A DNA stretch of 64,000 bases from CAIZWU01 sp942492905. Its GTDB lineage: Bacteria > Verrucomicrobiota > Verrucomicrobiia > Verrucomicrobiales > V1-33. This document shows positions 1-8,771 of the stretch, piece by piece; the stretch's first letter is position 1; each line of letters begins with the position of its first letter. Under the pieces are notes generated by a model, which was given only the letters and a program-made list of their open reading frames with translations, searched no databases and was not told the DNA's origin. The stretch is from positions 6,138,001 to 6,202,000 of the forward strand of contig OW818657.1 in NCBI GenBank assembly GCA_942492905.1, written 5' to 3'. The position numbers and the translations under genes are program-made.

Positions 1-121
1 TGAGGTCGTTCGGCACGCGTCCAGCGCTGCTGCGGCAGCGGGTGAGCGGGGCCATCACGATGCGGTTGGGCAGATCGAAAGCCCCGGCTTTCAGGGGAGT
101 GAAAAGAATGGATTGAGACAT
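1..121 (-). CDS. N-terminus of an Old Yellow Enzyme family ene-reductase (partial)
   Basis: The first 40 codons of a minus-strand gene that runs off the left edge. The start reads MSQSILFTPLKAGAFDLPNR followed by IVMAPLTRCRSS, the usual N-terminus of FMN-dependent alkene reductases of the NemA/OYE type, where the L-x-N-R-(I/V)-V-M-A-P-(L/M)-T-R stretch begins the TIM barrel. These enzymes reduce activated C=C bonds and some nitro compounds with NAD(P)H in the cytoplasm. It lies 44 bp behind the alcohol dehydrogenase gene and is probably the last gene of the same operon. Nothing of the active site (His/Asn pair, Tyr) is in view, so only the family is assigned. Confidence 0.8.
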   Translation of the reverse strand, partial: MSQSILFTPLKAGAFDLPNRIVMAPLTRCRSSAGRVPNDL

Positions 122-165
122 GTTAATTAATAGGGAGGGGAAGAGTGGGAATGGGGTGATTCCGG

Positions 166-1188
166 TCAGGAGGCCAAATCGTTGGTGAGCACCACGCGGT
201 AGCGTGCTTTCCCCGAGCGCAGGTGGTCGAGGGCCTCGTTCACGCGGGAGAGGGGGAAAGTCTCCGTCACCGGCGCGATCCGGTGCCGGGCGCAGAATTC
301 CAGCATGGTATCCACCGTGGCCGGACTGCCGAGCGGTGAACCGGAGATGGACTTTTGCCCGCTGATGAGGGGGAATGCAGCCACATCCAATGGCTCCAGC
401 ACCGCGCCCACGGTGTGCAGCCGGCCCTTGGGCTTGAGGGCGGCGATGTAGGTATTCCAGTCGAGCGCCACATTGGTGGTGTTCAGGATGAAATCGAAGC
501 TGCCCGCGGCCTTTTTGAGTTCATCGGAATCGCAGGAGTTCAGGGTCTGGTGCGCGCCGAGTGCGAGGGCTTCCTGGCGTTTCGCCTCACTGCTGGTGAA
601 GGCCGTGACATCGCAGCCCCAGGCGCGGAGGAATTTCAAGGCCATGTGCCCCAGGCCGCCGATGCCGATCACGGCGACCCGGTCGGTGGGCTGCACGCCG
701 AATTGCGCGATGGGATTGAAGACCGTGATCCCGCCGCAGAAGAGCGGTCCGGCGCTGGCGGCATCCAACGCGTCCGGGAGCGGCGCCGCCCACATCCAGT
801 GCGATCTGACCCGGCTGGCAAATCCGCCATGACGGCCCACGATGGTTCCTTCCGCGGTGGCGCAGAGGTTCTGGTTTCCTGACAAACACGGCGCGCAGAA
901 CCCGCAACTGCTGGAATTCCAGCCCAGTCCGACCCGGTCGCCCACTTTCACCCGTTTCACCTGCGGCCCGGCCTCCACCACCCGGCCCACCACTTCATGC
1001 CCGGGGACCAGCGGATAGGTGGACATGCCCCAATCGTTATCGAGCATGGAAAGATCGCTGTGGCAGATGCCGCAGCTTTCGACCGCGATTTCAACCTGCT
1101 CGTCCCCGAGGGGGCCGGGCGTATATTCATAAGACTGCAGCGGCTGTTTGGCGGCGGTGGCCGCGAAGGCGTGGATGGTGGTGCTCAT
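166..1188 (-). CDS. Zinc-dependent NAD(P) alcohol dehydrogenase (YahK/CAD-like)
   Basis: A 340-residue medium-chain alcohol dehydrogenase, probably acting as an NADPH-dependent aldehyde reductase in the cytoplasm. The catalytic zinc ligands are visible in CGICHSD and in the signature GHEVVGRVVEAG. The structural zinc cluster is CGFCAPCLSGNQNLC, and the nucleotide fold carries GIGGLGHMALKF. Length and motif order fit the YahK/cinnamyl-alcohol dehydrogenase group. The gene starts 8 bp after the peroxiredoxin-like gene and precedes the ene-reductase on the same strand. Ene-reductase, aldehyde reductase and peroxiredoxin behind a TetR-type regulator suggest detoxification of reactive electrophiles; that role is inferred from context. 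Confidence 0.88.
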   Translation of the reverse strand: MSTTIHAFAATAAKQPLQSYEYTPGPLGDEQVEIAVESCGICHSDLSMLDNDWGMSTYPLVPGHEVVGRVVEAGPQVKRVKVGDRVGLGWNSSSCGFCAPCLSGNQNLCATAEGTIVGRHGGFASRVRSHWMWAAPLPDALDAASAGPLFCGGITVFNPIAQFGVQPTDRVAVIGIGGLGHMALKFLRAWGCDVTAFTSSEAKRQEALALGAHQTLNSCDSDELKKAAGSFDFILNTTNVALDWNTYIAALKPKGRLHTVGAVLEPLDVAAFPLISGQKSISGSPLGSPATVDTMLEFCARHRIAPVTETFPLSRVNEALDHLRSGKARYRVVLTNDLAS

Positions 1189-1196
1189 GATGGTCT

Positions 1197-1949
1197 TCAG
1201 GGTTGGGTGGTAAGGATTTTGCGGTGTGCCTTCAAAAAGGAGACCAGGGCCTCCGGTTCGGCGCGTTCCCGGTAATCGGCATGAAGAAAGGCATAACGGA
1301 TGATGCGGTCCTGACCGATGATATAGGTCGCGGCCAGCGGCAGTTGATCATCGCCCGCCCCGGCACCGTTGAAGTCAGTCAGATTGAATTTTTGCCGGTA
1401 GAGGTCCCGCACTTCCGGGGTCAACTGGAAGACAACCCCATAAGACCGGGCCACCCGATGGTTTAAATCGGTCAGGACCTCGAACTCCAACTGGTGTTTG
1501 GAGGACGTCGCGGCCGCTTTGTCAGGCAATTCCGGGGTCAGGGCCACCAATTGCGCTCCGGCCGCCTGAAACTCAGGCAACACCTTCTGCAGGGCCCGCA
1601 GGGTGAGATTGCAATACGGGCACCAGCCGCCGCGGTACCACGTCAGCACCACCGGCCCCTTTTTGAGCAGGGTGCTCAGGGTCGTTTTGTCCCCGGCGGC
1701 ATTGGGCAGGGTGAAATCGGGAGCCAGGGCGCCGGTCTGTTTGGCGGATTTTACAATTCCGGAATCCCCGACAGCCTTGATGCCGGCGGCATAAGCAAGC
1801 CTGGTGGCCTCCGGCGTCTGTCCGGCGGACTGTTCCTTCTTTGCGTTGATCTGATCCTGGAGGGAATCTCCCGCCCACAGCGAACCATCGGGGGGAAATG
1901 CCAACAGGCTGGTAACCAGCAGCAGGGGAGTCAGAAAGGTCGTTTTCAT
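1197..1949 (-). CDS. Exported peroxiredoxin-like (AhpC/TSA) protein
   Basis: The start chosen is the ATG at 1949, which opens directly into a signal peptide (MKTTFLTPLLLVTSLLAF); the open frame extends upstream to 2027 but that part is proline-rich and atypical. The mature protein has a thioredoxin-fold domain opening with GALAPDFTLPN and an active-site stretch WYRGGWCPYCN with CxxC spacing, as in the 'peroxiredoxin-like' branch of AhpC/TSA proteins. It probably reduces peroxides or disulfides in the periplasm. It is the first gene of the minus-strand operon that continues into the alcohol dehydrogenase and ene-reductase genes; an operator-like site lies about 120 bp upstream of its start. 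Confidence 0.8.
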   Translation of the reverse strand: MKTTFLTPLLLVTSLLAFPPDGSLWAGDSLQDQINAKKEQSAGQTPEATRLAYAAGIKAVGDSGIVKSAKQTGALAPDFTLPNAAGDKTTLSTLLKKGPVVLTWYRGGWCPYCNLTLRALQKVLPEFQAAGAQLVALTPELPDKAAATSSKHQLEFEVLTDLNHRVARSYGVVFQLTPEVRDLYRQKFNLTDFNGAGAGDDQLPLAATYIIGQDRIIRYAFLHADYRERAEPEALVSFLKAHRKILTTQP

Positions 1950-2069
1950 CAGGTAGGGGGGTAGTGGCGCAGGCGCCGTTTTGAGGGGTTGCGGGCTTAT
2001 CCCGGGCGTCGCCGGGAGCGGGGGCACATTTCAGGACCGGAGTCCCGATGAGGCAGTTTTAATTATTAT

Positions 2070-2085
2070 TAGACCAGTCGGTTTC
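2070..2085. promoter_or_regulatory. Operator-like site before the detoxification operon
   Basis: The 11-bp TAGACCAGTCG occurs here and again at 2711-2720 with its preceding T, upstream of the TetR-type gene. The surrounding 2055-2075 is AT-rich (AATTATTATT), as expected of a promoter. The position between the regulator's stop and the peroxiredoxin gene fits a site repressing the operon. The sequence sharing is seen; binding is inferred. Confidence 0.5.
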
Positions 2086-2102
2086 TGCAGGGAAAAAGCA
2101 CT

Positions 2103-2696
2103 TCAGGGCGTGAGCATGGCGCGGATGAATGTCAGGGCTTCCCGCAACGGAGCCGTCCCGCGGGTGGTGGCAGCGCGCTGCATGGCTCCGGTCCAGAGAT
2201 CCTGAATCACGGCTGCGCTGGCGCCGGGGTGCAACTGCGGGGAGATCATGCCTGAGGCGATCCCCTCCGTGATCAACTGCTCCAGGATTCCAATCCATTG
2301 CCGGCTGCCTTCGGCCAGCACTTGCCGCATCGGCTCACTGAAGTCGCCCACCTCCGCCGCCAATTTGATCACCAGACAGGGGCATTTCCCCGCTGCTTCA
2401 TGGGATTTGGCGATGGTGCCCTCGAGATAAGTCAGCAACCGCTGCAACGGGTCCACCTCCGGCACGGGCGAAAGCAACATCTGCGTTTTGTAGGCGGTGG
2501 CCCCGGCGACATAGTGTTTCAACATCTCCACCCCAAACTGCTCCTTCGATGAAAAATAATGATAAAACGATCCTTTCGGCACCTGCACCGTCGCCAGAAT
2601 CTCAGTCAACCCCACCGAATGGAAACTCTTCGCCAGCATTAAACCCTCCGCCGCATCCAGAATGCGTTCTTTGGTGGTGACGGGGCGGTTGCTCAT
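2103..2696 (-). CDS. TetR/AcrR family regulator (NemR/AcuR-like)
   Basis: A 197-residue regulator. Residues 8-55 form the TetR helix-turn-helix (TKERILDAAEGLMLAKSF and KGSFYHYFSSKEQF). The C-terminal ligand domain resembles the NemR/AcuR group, with a conserved-looking cysteine in KCPCLVIKLAAEV near residue 105-110; cysteines in such regulators can sense electrophiles. It sits directly upstream of, and on the same strand as, the operon of peroxiredoxin, dehydrogenase and ene-reductase. A perfect inverted repeat lies 11 bp before its start codon, so it probably represses itself and the operon. Family assignment is firm; ligand unknown. Confidence 0.9.
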   Translation of the reverse strand: MSNRPVTTKERILDAAEGLMLAKSFHSVGLTEILATVQVPKGSFYHYFSSKEQFGVEMLKHYVAGATAYKTQMLLSPVPEVDPLQRLLTYLEGTIAKSHEAAGKCPCLVIKLAAEVGDFSEPMRQVLAEGSRQWIGILEQLITEGIASGMISPQLHPGASAAVIQDLWTGAMQRAATTRGTAPLREALTFIRAMLTP

Positions 2697-2707
2697 GGAA
2701 GGCCGTT

Positions 2708-2726
2708 ACTAGACCAGTCGTCTAGT
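2708..2726. promoter_or_regulatory. Palindromic operator upstream of the TetR-type gene
   Basis: ACTAGAC and GTCTAGT form a perfect 7-bp inverted repeat separated by CAGTC, 11 bp upstream of the regulator's start codon. Size and symmetry fit a TetR-dimer operator, and part of the site is repeated at 2070. Function inferred. Confidence 0.65.
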
Positions 2727-2943
2727 TTCTTCAAGCCAAAAAACAAAACTCCAGTTCCGCCGGGAATCCCTCCCTCCGGGGCCCCCACTTTGCAGGCCTT
2801 CCGGCGCAACACCTGAAACAAATCCACCACCGGAACCGTCCCTGAACCGAACCTTCCTGCCGCCCGGTCCGGCGTTTCCGATTCCCGGCACGCCCCGCAG
2901 GCAAAGGAAGCGGATTCCGCGGCCTCACGGGTATCAAGCTGTT

Positions 2944-4875
2944 ATGAAATTTCCCCCCTCCCTGCGGACCATCGCTCTGGCCCTATCCTTTTTTCCCGGC
3001 CTTGCAGTGACCCTCCACGCCGCCGGACCGGAGCCGCCTTCCGTGGATCTTTGGGAAAGTCTGAGCCCTTCGCCGGTGAAAACAGTTTCGGATGGAGTGG
3101 TGGTGATTGCAGGTAAAGCTGCCGCCCCGGACGGGACCACCGTGCGGGTGCGGATAACCACTTCGTCCGGCACCGCCTTCGGAACTTCGGCGCCGGTTCA
3201 GGCACAGCGCTTTGCCTGCCGCTTCCCACAGGATTTCGCCGGCGCGCCTCCGCTGGCCCCCATGGTGCTTTATGTTGATGCCACCACTGCGGCGGACTTC
3301 GGCGGCGAGGCCATGCTGCGCCATCAGGCGGAAGCCTTGATCGTAGTCCGGGGTGCAGACGCCGGGGATCTGCCTGACCTGCCGCAAATATTTACGGATG
3401 ACTTCGTCGATAGCACCGGTAGGAAGGATACGGCCTCGGCTCAATTCACACGGCACCGGGCCCTCGTGAATCTCTTCATGCAAAGCCGGGCCGCCGGCCT
3501 GATGCCGATCCATCGGCCTGGCTTCGATCTGGCGCGGGAGGAGGATTTCGCCTGGTTCAAGGATTACGCCACGCTTTACGATTTCGACCACCGCGACCGC
3601 GACTGGACCCAGCCGTCCGGGCACCGGGTGGCGCGGGGGTTTTGGCAGGCGGTGTGGAACCGGTGGTTCAACCGCACCAATAATCATCCCTGGGATGGCA
3701 ATCCGGAAAACCGTGATCCCCGGAACTACCGGCCTTACACTTTCGCCAATGATGCCGCGGACCTCGTAGTGCTATATCAATTGCAGCGCGGCGCGAAGCC
3801 CGCGGTGAATGACAACCGGCGTGCCCTGGTGCAGGAAGTCCTGGAAAACCTCATGGCCATGCAGCATCGCGGGACGGAGAACTTTGCCCTGCCCGAGCCC
3901 ACGGGCGGGCAGCAGCATTATACCGCCGGCGCCTTCCGTTATGGAATGTTCGAAACGGGCGAGTGGCTCACCGAGGGGAAAGGCTGGTTTGCCAATCCAC
4001 GCTTCCGCGACTTTGAACGGGGAGGCGTTCTCAATGGCCGCTGCCTCTGGGCCCTGGGGGAATCGCTCAAGGCCGATCCGCGGGGACCCTTGGCGGCGCA
4101 GATCCGTGAGGCGATCCCACTGACGCTGCGATTCTGCCTGCACGACGGTCTGGCCCATGGTTACACCAGTCTGACAAGTCGGGGCCTGCCGCTCTGGGGC
4201 ATCCCTGGCGAACACGGCTATCTGACGCTCGGCATGCTGGCGGCAGCGGAGGCCGTGCCCAGTCTGCCCATCCCTGGCGGCCCCGCACAAGCGGCACGGA
4301 CTCTGCGGCAAGTCACCTGCCATGCCCTTGATGCCCTCCTTGACAGCACAACATCCGACGGCACCTGGAGCCACTATGCGAATGTGGATGCCGTGAACAT
4401 CACCGCCCTGGCGGAAGGATCGCGTGTATTTCCCGGCGAAGCTGCCGCCGCCTCCTGGAAAGCCGCGGCCTGCCGGGCGGCGGATGTCTGGCTCGCCCTG
4501 GCGCCTCTCCCTGCTGAACGCACCGGACCCACGCCGCTGTTCGGCCACCGCAAGGAAGAAGGCCTGACTTATTTTCTTGGCGGAGAAAAAACCGCCCACG
4601 TTTCGCTCTACATGAACGGTTTGTGGCTCCACAGCCTGGCCAGCCTGCATCGCGCGGCCCGCGAGCCCCGCTACCTCGCCCGCGCCAATGCGCTCGCCGC
4701 CTACTATTGCGGGGCGAACCCGCTCCATGTCCGGTTGCTCAGCGAAATCGGCAGCGTCAACAACCGCATCAGCGACCGCGATGGCGACGGTATCGAAGAC
4801 CGCCTCACCTGGGATGCCTATCCGGAATCCACCGCCTTTTTCCAAATCGGCCTGCTGCATCTGATGCGGCCATGA
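2944..4875 (+). CDS. Secreted protein of unknown function, possibly with an alpha/alpha toroid domain
   Basis: A 643-residue protein with a signal peptide (MKFPPSLRTIALALSFFPGLAVTLHA). I do not recognise a named family. Residues about 40-130 look like a beta-sandwich; the remainder is helical, rich in aromatic residues and in repeated helix pairs, as in (alpha/alpha)6 barrels of glycoside hydrolases and polysaccharide lyases. The C-terminus has YYCGANPLHVRLL followed by an acidic loop SDRDGDGIEDR of the calcium-binding DxDGDG type and a tryptophan/glutamate stretch. A carbohydrate-active role is possible but unproven. The gene stands alone between the regulator gene and a minus-strand pair. 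Confidence 0.7.
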   Translation: MKFPPSLRTIALALSFFPGLAVTLHAAGPEPPSVDLWESLSPSPVKTVSDGVVVIAGKAAAPDGTTVRVRITTSSGTAFGTSAPVQAQRFACRFPQDFAGAPPLAPMVLYVDATTAADFGGEAMLRHQAEALIVVRGADAGDLPDLPQIFTDDFVDSTGRKDTASAQFTRHRALVNLFMQSRAAGLMPIHRPGFDLAREEDFAWFKDYATLYDFDHRDRDWTQPSGHRVARGFWQAVWNRWFNRTNNHPWDGNPENRDPRNYRPYTFANDAADLVVLYQLQRGAKPAVNDNRRALVQEVLENLMAMQHRGTENFALPEPTGGQQHYTAGAFRYGMFETGEWLTEGKGWFANPRFRDFERGGVLNGRCLWALGESLKADPRGPLAAQIREAIPLTLRFCLHDGLAHGYTSLTSRGLPLWGIPGEHGYLTLGMLAAAEAVPSLPIPGGPAQAARTLRQVTCHALDALLDSTTSDGTWSHYANVDAVNITALAEGSRVFPGEAAAASWKAAACRAADVWLALAPLPAERTGPTPLFGHRKEEGLTYFLGGEKTAHVSLYMNGLWLHSLASLHRAAREPRYLARANALAAYYCGANPLHVRLLSEIGSVNNRISDRDGDGIEDRLTWDAYPESTAFFQIGLLHLMRP

Positions 4876-4930
4876 CCTGGGGCCACCGTGCGGTGCTACT
4901 GGCCCGGAATGCCTAAGCACCCTCCGGCCA

Positions 4931-5182
4931 TCACCCTGCCGGAATCTGCACCAGTTTCATCCGGCCGGTCGCCCCCACTTTGATGGTCACCTCCGCTTTG
5001 CGGCAGTCAAAGTGATCCGCGATCAGCGCTATCAATTCCGCATTCGCCTTCCCATCCACCGGCGGCGATTTCAGCTTCGCCAGCCATCCCAACCCATCCG
5101 GCAGTTCCTCCAGTCCGCTGGTTTTGGCGTTCGGTTTTACCTTGATCTGGAGGGTGCGGAGGGCTGGTTTGGGAGCGCTCAT
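4931..5182 (-). CDS. DUF167/YggU family protein
   Basis: An 83-residue protein starting MSAPKPALRTLQIKVKPNAK. It carries the DUF167 core: an early K-V-K-P-N-A-K strand, then SPPVDGKANAELIALIADHF and a final VTIKVGATGRMKLVQI strand. The family is a small cytoplasmic alpha/beta fold without an agreed function. The frame opens at 5254, but that start would overlap the stop of the upstream gene (5242), and 5182 matches the usual family N-terminus. It lies 59 bp downstream of the secreted PEP-synthase-like gene on the same strand, with no obvious functional link. Confidence 0.85.
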   Translation of the reverse strand: MSAPKPALRTLQIKVKPNAKTSGLEELPDGLGWLAKLKSPPVDGKANAELIALIADHFDCRKAEVTIKVGATGRMKLVQIPAG

Positions 5183-5241
5183 GTGGCGTTGGCATTTCCC
5201 CGCATGGGATGAAACTTTCCGGGCTGGTTCCGGCTTGGATG

Positions 5242-7566
5242 TCATTCCACCCACGGCCGGGCCTGCTTGATGAAGAGTTGGTTGTCCTTGGTGATTTTAA
5301 ACTCGATTTCCATGGCAAAAGCGGGGTCGGACCAGGCATTGTAGAGGCTGCGGAAATGGTATTGGATGGTGGAGAGCCGGTCGGCGAGTTCCCACGCCTG
5401 GTCGGTGGTGAGCAGACTGGTGCGGGCTGGCTGCAGGCTGGACCAGGTGACGTGCTGGATCTCATAACGGGTCAGACCCATCAGGGAGGCAATGAGAAAC
5501 TCCTCGGGAATGACTGTTTGGTCAGGATTGGTGATGAGTTCCTCGCCTTTCTGGACGTTCACATAATAACCGCGCCAATTCGGATCGATCAGATTCTTGC
5601 TGACGGCGACACCATTGGCCAGTTCGTCGTCGGTATTGGGATGGAGGAGCACTCCCATGGCTGCGCTGAAGTGGTCGATCCGGTAGAATTCGCGTTCCTC
5701 GAAGGCGCGGAAATTCCAAAGACTGGCCCAGACCTTCCGGATGGTTTTGTGCAGGGAGCCCTCGTCCGGACGGTGGGTGTAGGAATCGTAGAGACCCGCT
5801 CCGTTGAAGCCTGGGAGATCTTCGTTGTTGGTGCTGGAACGGCAGCGGATGGGGACCTCCAGCGGAAAAGCGGCTTGGATGGCGGCGATGGCGCTGCGGT
5901 GTTCCGGACGGACGGTGCCATTGCGCAGGAGCGCACGGAATTCCGTGAGGCGGGCCTCCCGGACGGCCGGATCGGCACGGAAGGCAGGGTCCTGCATGAT
6001 CAGCGCGGCGTAGGCGTAGAAGCCATTGTCCTGCATGAAGGCATCATAGAACGAAAATGGCACGGCATAACCATCCGGCGACTTGCCCGCCGGGAGGATG
6101 CGCCTCAATTCGGCCACGTTAGCGGCTTTGACGCCGGTGCTGCGGCTGTCGGGAAACAGGACGTCCCGCAGCGGGCGGATGGTGGTGATGGAAAGGTCGC
6201 GGACCGGCGAGGTCGGCGTGACCGGACGCAGGGCATCCAGGTAGGTCTCCACTTCAGCGGTGGTGGCTTCGCGGAGCAGCAATCCGTCGGACGCGACCTC
6301 GAAGCGGACGTTTTTGCCGGCAAGCGCGGTGATGCGTGGATCCGTCAGGGCATTCTTCAGGTAGCAGTTGGGGGTTTTGTTTTGTTTGGCTTTGAGATTG
6401 ATGTGCGAAAGCGGGGTCTGCGGGGCCGCGGTGATGATGCCGGCAACCCGGGAGAGATCGGCGGGCACGGTGGGAAGCACCACAATATCGCGCGAGGTGA
6501 CTGCCGTGGTGCCGCCACCTGGCAGCAACCGGCCGAAGGAGACCCCGGGATTCAGGACACTGTAGGTGGTGGAAGCGAAAAGTTCGTCGGAGGAAATCCG
6601 GTCGATGGGGGCATGTCCCCATGAGGAAGCTTCGCTTTCGAGACGTTGCTCCTGCGTCAGACCGGCGGGATGATAGGCAAGACGGCGGTCCATCCAGGGG
6701 AGCGCGCGGGAAACCAGGCCGTAGGCCATGCGGACATGACGGTAGGCAATGCCATCGCTGGGCCAGAACTCGATGGCGTAAAGTCCCGCCGGTCCGGCTC
6801 CCCGGGTGTAGTGGGGATAAAAAATCAGACTGCCCGCGATCTGTTTCCGGGCGTCGGTGAAGTAGGTCTGATTGTTGAACGTCGTGAGATCGGAGGAATA
6901 ACCAAGAACGTCCTGCGCAAAATAATAGTGATATTGGTGGAGGTTGGTATTCAGGAGGTAGAGCCGGGGCGCGGCGGTGTCGGCGCCGGTGACCAGAAAC
7001 TTGACCTCACGCACGTCCGGAGCCCCGGGGAAATTATCGCGGTGCGCCAGCTTTTCGTAACGGATCGGATCGGTCAGGATGATCGCGGCATCAGTGCTGG
7101 CCGGAGCCGGGGCCGGATTGAAGGGGTTGCCCCCGAGGCCTGCCTGCCATTCGGCGTAGTCATCCTGGCCATCGCCGTCGGAGTCCAATGGAGCCGACAG
7201 GGGCACGGCGGCCACCCGGTAGAAGGCGCGCCAAGCCATGCTGGCGGGGTCGGCGAGATCGAGCGGCAAGCCCGTTCCCAGGCGGAGCGCCACGGATTCC
7301 CATGGGCCGGAGAGGGTATCGGCCCGCTGGAGCAGATAATAGTGGTCCGGGCTGGTGTCGATGCTGGATTGGAAATGCCCCCCGGCGGTAGGTTGGACCC
7401 TGCTGAGGACTGGCGGGTCGCCCGGAATCGGCTCGGCCCGGGCCAGGGTCACCGCGCAGCACAGCGACGCCCACCGGAGCGTGGTCAGGGGAGAGTTCAG
7501 CCCGGGTTTCACAATTGAAGTCGTAGCACACCTGGCGCCGCTTGACCAGTCCGGTGCAGGGGCCAT
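5242..7566 (-). CDS. Secreted PEP/pyruvate-binding (PPDK-like) domain protein
   Basis: A 774-residue protein. The N-terminus holds a hydrophobic export signal around residues 28-44 (LRWASLCCAVTLARA), then a beta domain, a calcium-type loop DSDGDGQDDYAEW, a middle segment, and the C-terminal nucleotide-binding domain of PEP synthase/PPDK with RCRSSTNNEDLPGFNGAGLY and a closing FIKQARPWV. Between them (about residues 365-440) is a stretch like the PEP-utilising mobile domain, ending in TPLSHINLKAKQ, where the phospho-histidine motif (TSHAA-type) is expected. The domain order is therefore reversed relative to PEP synthase, and export is unusual for an ATP-using enzyme. An AGGA six bases before 7566 supports this ATG; a GTG at 7512 is the alternative. 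Confidence 0.75.
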   Translation of the reverse strand: MAPAPDWSSGARCATTSIVKPGLNSPLTTLRWASLCCAVTLARAEPIPGDPPVLSRVQPTAGGHFQSSIDTSPDHYYLLQRADTLSGPWESVALRLGTGLPLDLADPASMAWRAFYRVAAVPLSAPLDSDGDGQDDYAEWQAGLGGNPFNPAPAPASTDAAIILTDPIRYEKLAHRDNFPGAPDVREVKFLVTGADTAAPRLYLLNTNLHQYHYYFAQDVLGYSSDLTTFNNQTYFTDARKQIAGSLIFYPHYTRGAGPAGLYAIEFWPSDGIAYRHVRMAYGLVSRALPWMDRRLAYHPAGLTQEQRLESEASSWGHAPIDRISSDELFASTTYSVLNPGVSFGRLLPGGGTTAVTSRDIVVLPTVPADLSRVAGIITAAPQTPLSHINLKAKQNKTPNCYLKNALTDPRITALAGKNVRFEVASDGLLLREATTAEVETYLDALRPVTPTSPVRDLSITTIRPLRDVLFPDSRSTGVKAANVAELRRILPAGKSPDGYAVPFSFYDAFMQDNGFYAYAALIMQDPAFRADPAVREARLTEFRALLRNGTVRPEHRSAIAAIQAAFPLEVPIRCRSSTNNEDLPGFNGAGLYDSYTHRPDEGSLHKTIRKVWASLWNFRAFEEREFYRIDHFSAAMGVLLHPNTDDELANGVAVSKNLIDPNWRGYYVNVQKGEELITNPDQTVIPEEFLIASLMGLTRYEIQHVTWSSLQPARTSLLTTDQAWELADRLSTIQYHFRSLYNAWSDPAFAMEIEFKITKDNQLFIKQARPWVE

Positions 7567-7673
7567 TGAAATTCCTCAGGTTCTCCGGATGACTATTTTC
7601 CACAACGGGTGATAAATCAGACAAAAGCGTCTGACCGGCCGCTCCCCCTCAACCTACTATCCACCCTAAGATT

Positions 7674-8672
7674 ATGTCTTTTCCCACCACCACCTGGCGT
7701 GCCCTTGCGGCGGCCGTGCCCGCCCTGATCCTCGCTTTTTCCCCTGCCGTGCGCGCCGCGGAGGGTTGGGGCACCAACTTTGAAGAAGCCAAGGCTGCTG
7801 CGGCCAAGGACAATAAGGATATTCTGATGGATTTCACCGGCTCCGACTGGTGCGGCTGGTGCATCAAGCTCCAGAAGGAGGTCTTCACCAAGGACGGATT
7901 CAAACAGGAGGCACCCAAACACTTTGTCCTGCTCGAACTGGACTTCCCGCAGAAGACCGAATTGCCCAAGGAACTGAAGGAGCAGAATGAAAAACTCCAG
8001 GAAACTTACGCCATCGAGGGTTTCCCCACCATCCTCCTGACCGATGCCAAAGGCCGGCCCTACGCCAAGACCGGCTACCTGCCCGGCGGACCGGAAGCCT
8101 ACAACGAACACCTGACCGAACTGCGCAAGGTCCGCGAAACCCGCGATGCCGGCTTCAAAAAAGCGGAAGCCGCCGCCGGTCTGGACAAGGCCAAGGCGAT
8201 TCACGAAGGCCTGCAGGCGCTCGATCCGGAAGTGGTGGCCGGTTATTATAAAGACGAAATCACCCAGATCATTGCCCTCGATCCCACCGACACTCTCGGT
8301 TTCAAAGCCAAGCAGGACTACGGCGACAAACGGAACAAGCTTGATGCTGAATTGCAGGAGCTGGCACAGAACCAGAAGACCAAGGAGTTTGCGGCCGCGA
8401 TCGACACCTTCATTGCCTCCGAAAAAGTCACTGGAGTGGATCTGCAGGATCTGATGATGACCAAATTGCAGGTGCTCGGGCCAGCCGATCTCGACAAGGC
8501 CGACAGCCTGCTCGACGAGGTGATCAAAGTGGATGCCAAGAGTGAATTGGCCGAACGGGCCCAGGCGATCAAGGAACGGATCGTGGAAATGCGCAAGCAG
8601 GTCGAAAAATCCAAAAAGGATCCTGCTGCCGACGCCGGGGAACCCGCCGCCGAAGAAAAGGAAGCCAAGTAA
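7674..8672 (+). CDS. Exported thioredoxin-fold protein
   Basis: A 332-residue protein with a signal peptide (MSFPTTTWRALAAAVPALILAFSPAVRAAE). The thioredoxin-like domain contains DFTGSDWCGWCIKLQKEVF with a CxxC centre, followed by EGFPTILLTDAKGRPY including the cis-proline. The C-terminal half (residues about 150-330) is helical, lysine/glutamate-rich and probably coiled coil, ending in a charged tail. It probably acts in periplasmic thiol redox chemistry. A strong intrinsic terminator follows 49 bp downstream, so it is likely monocistronic. Confidence 0.85.
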   Translation: MSFPTTTWRALAAAVPALILAFSPAVRAAEGWGTNFEEAKAAAAKDNKDILMDFTGSDWCGWCIKLQKEVFTKDGFKQEAPKHFVLLELDFPQKTELPKELKEQNEKLQETYAIEGFPTILLTDAKGRPYAKTGYLPGGPEAYNEHLTELRKVRETRDAGFKKAEAAAGLDKAKAIHEGLQALDPEVVAGYYKDEITQIIALDPTDTLGFKAKQDYGDKRNKLDAELQELAQNQKTKEFAAAIDTFIASEKVTGVDLQDLMMTKLQVLGPADLDKADSLLDEVIKVDAKSELAERAQAIKERIVEMRKQVEKSKKDPAADAGEPAAEEKEAK

Positions 8673-8720
8673 AACCGGCCTGATCCTGCGGTATTCCCGC
8701 CGACCGACCATCAATCAAAA

Positions 8721-8754
8721 GACCCCTGAGCCAGCCGGCTCAGGGGTCTTTTTT
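8721..8754 (+). terminator. Intrinsic terminator
   Basis: A perfect 12-bp stem (GACCCCTGAGCC / GGCTCAGGGGTC) with a 4-base loop AGCC and six T residues. Four A residues before the stem mean it may also end transcription from the minus-strand gene at 8772. Confidence 0.95.
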
Positions 8755-8771
8755 GTAAACTGGAATGGGCC

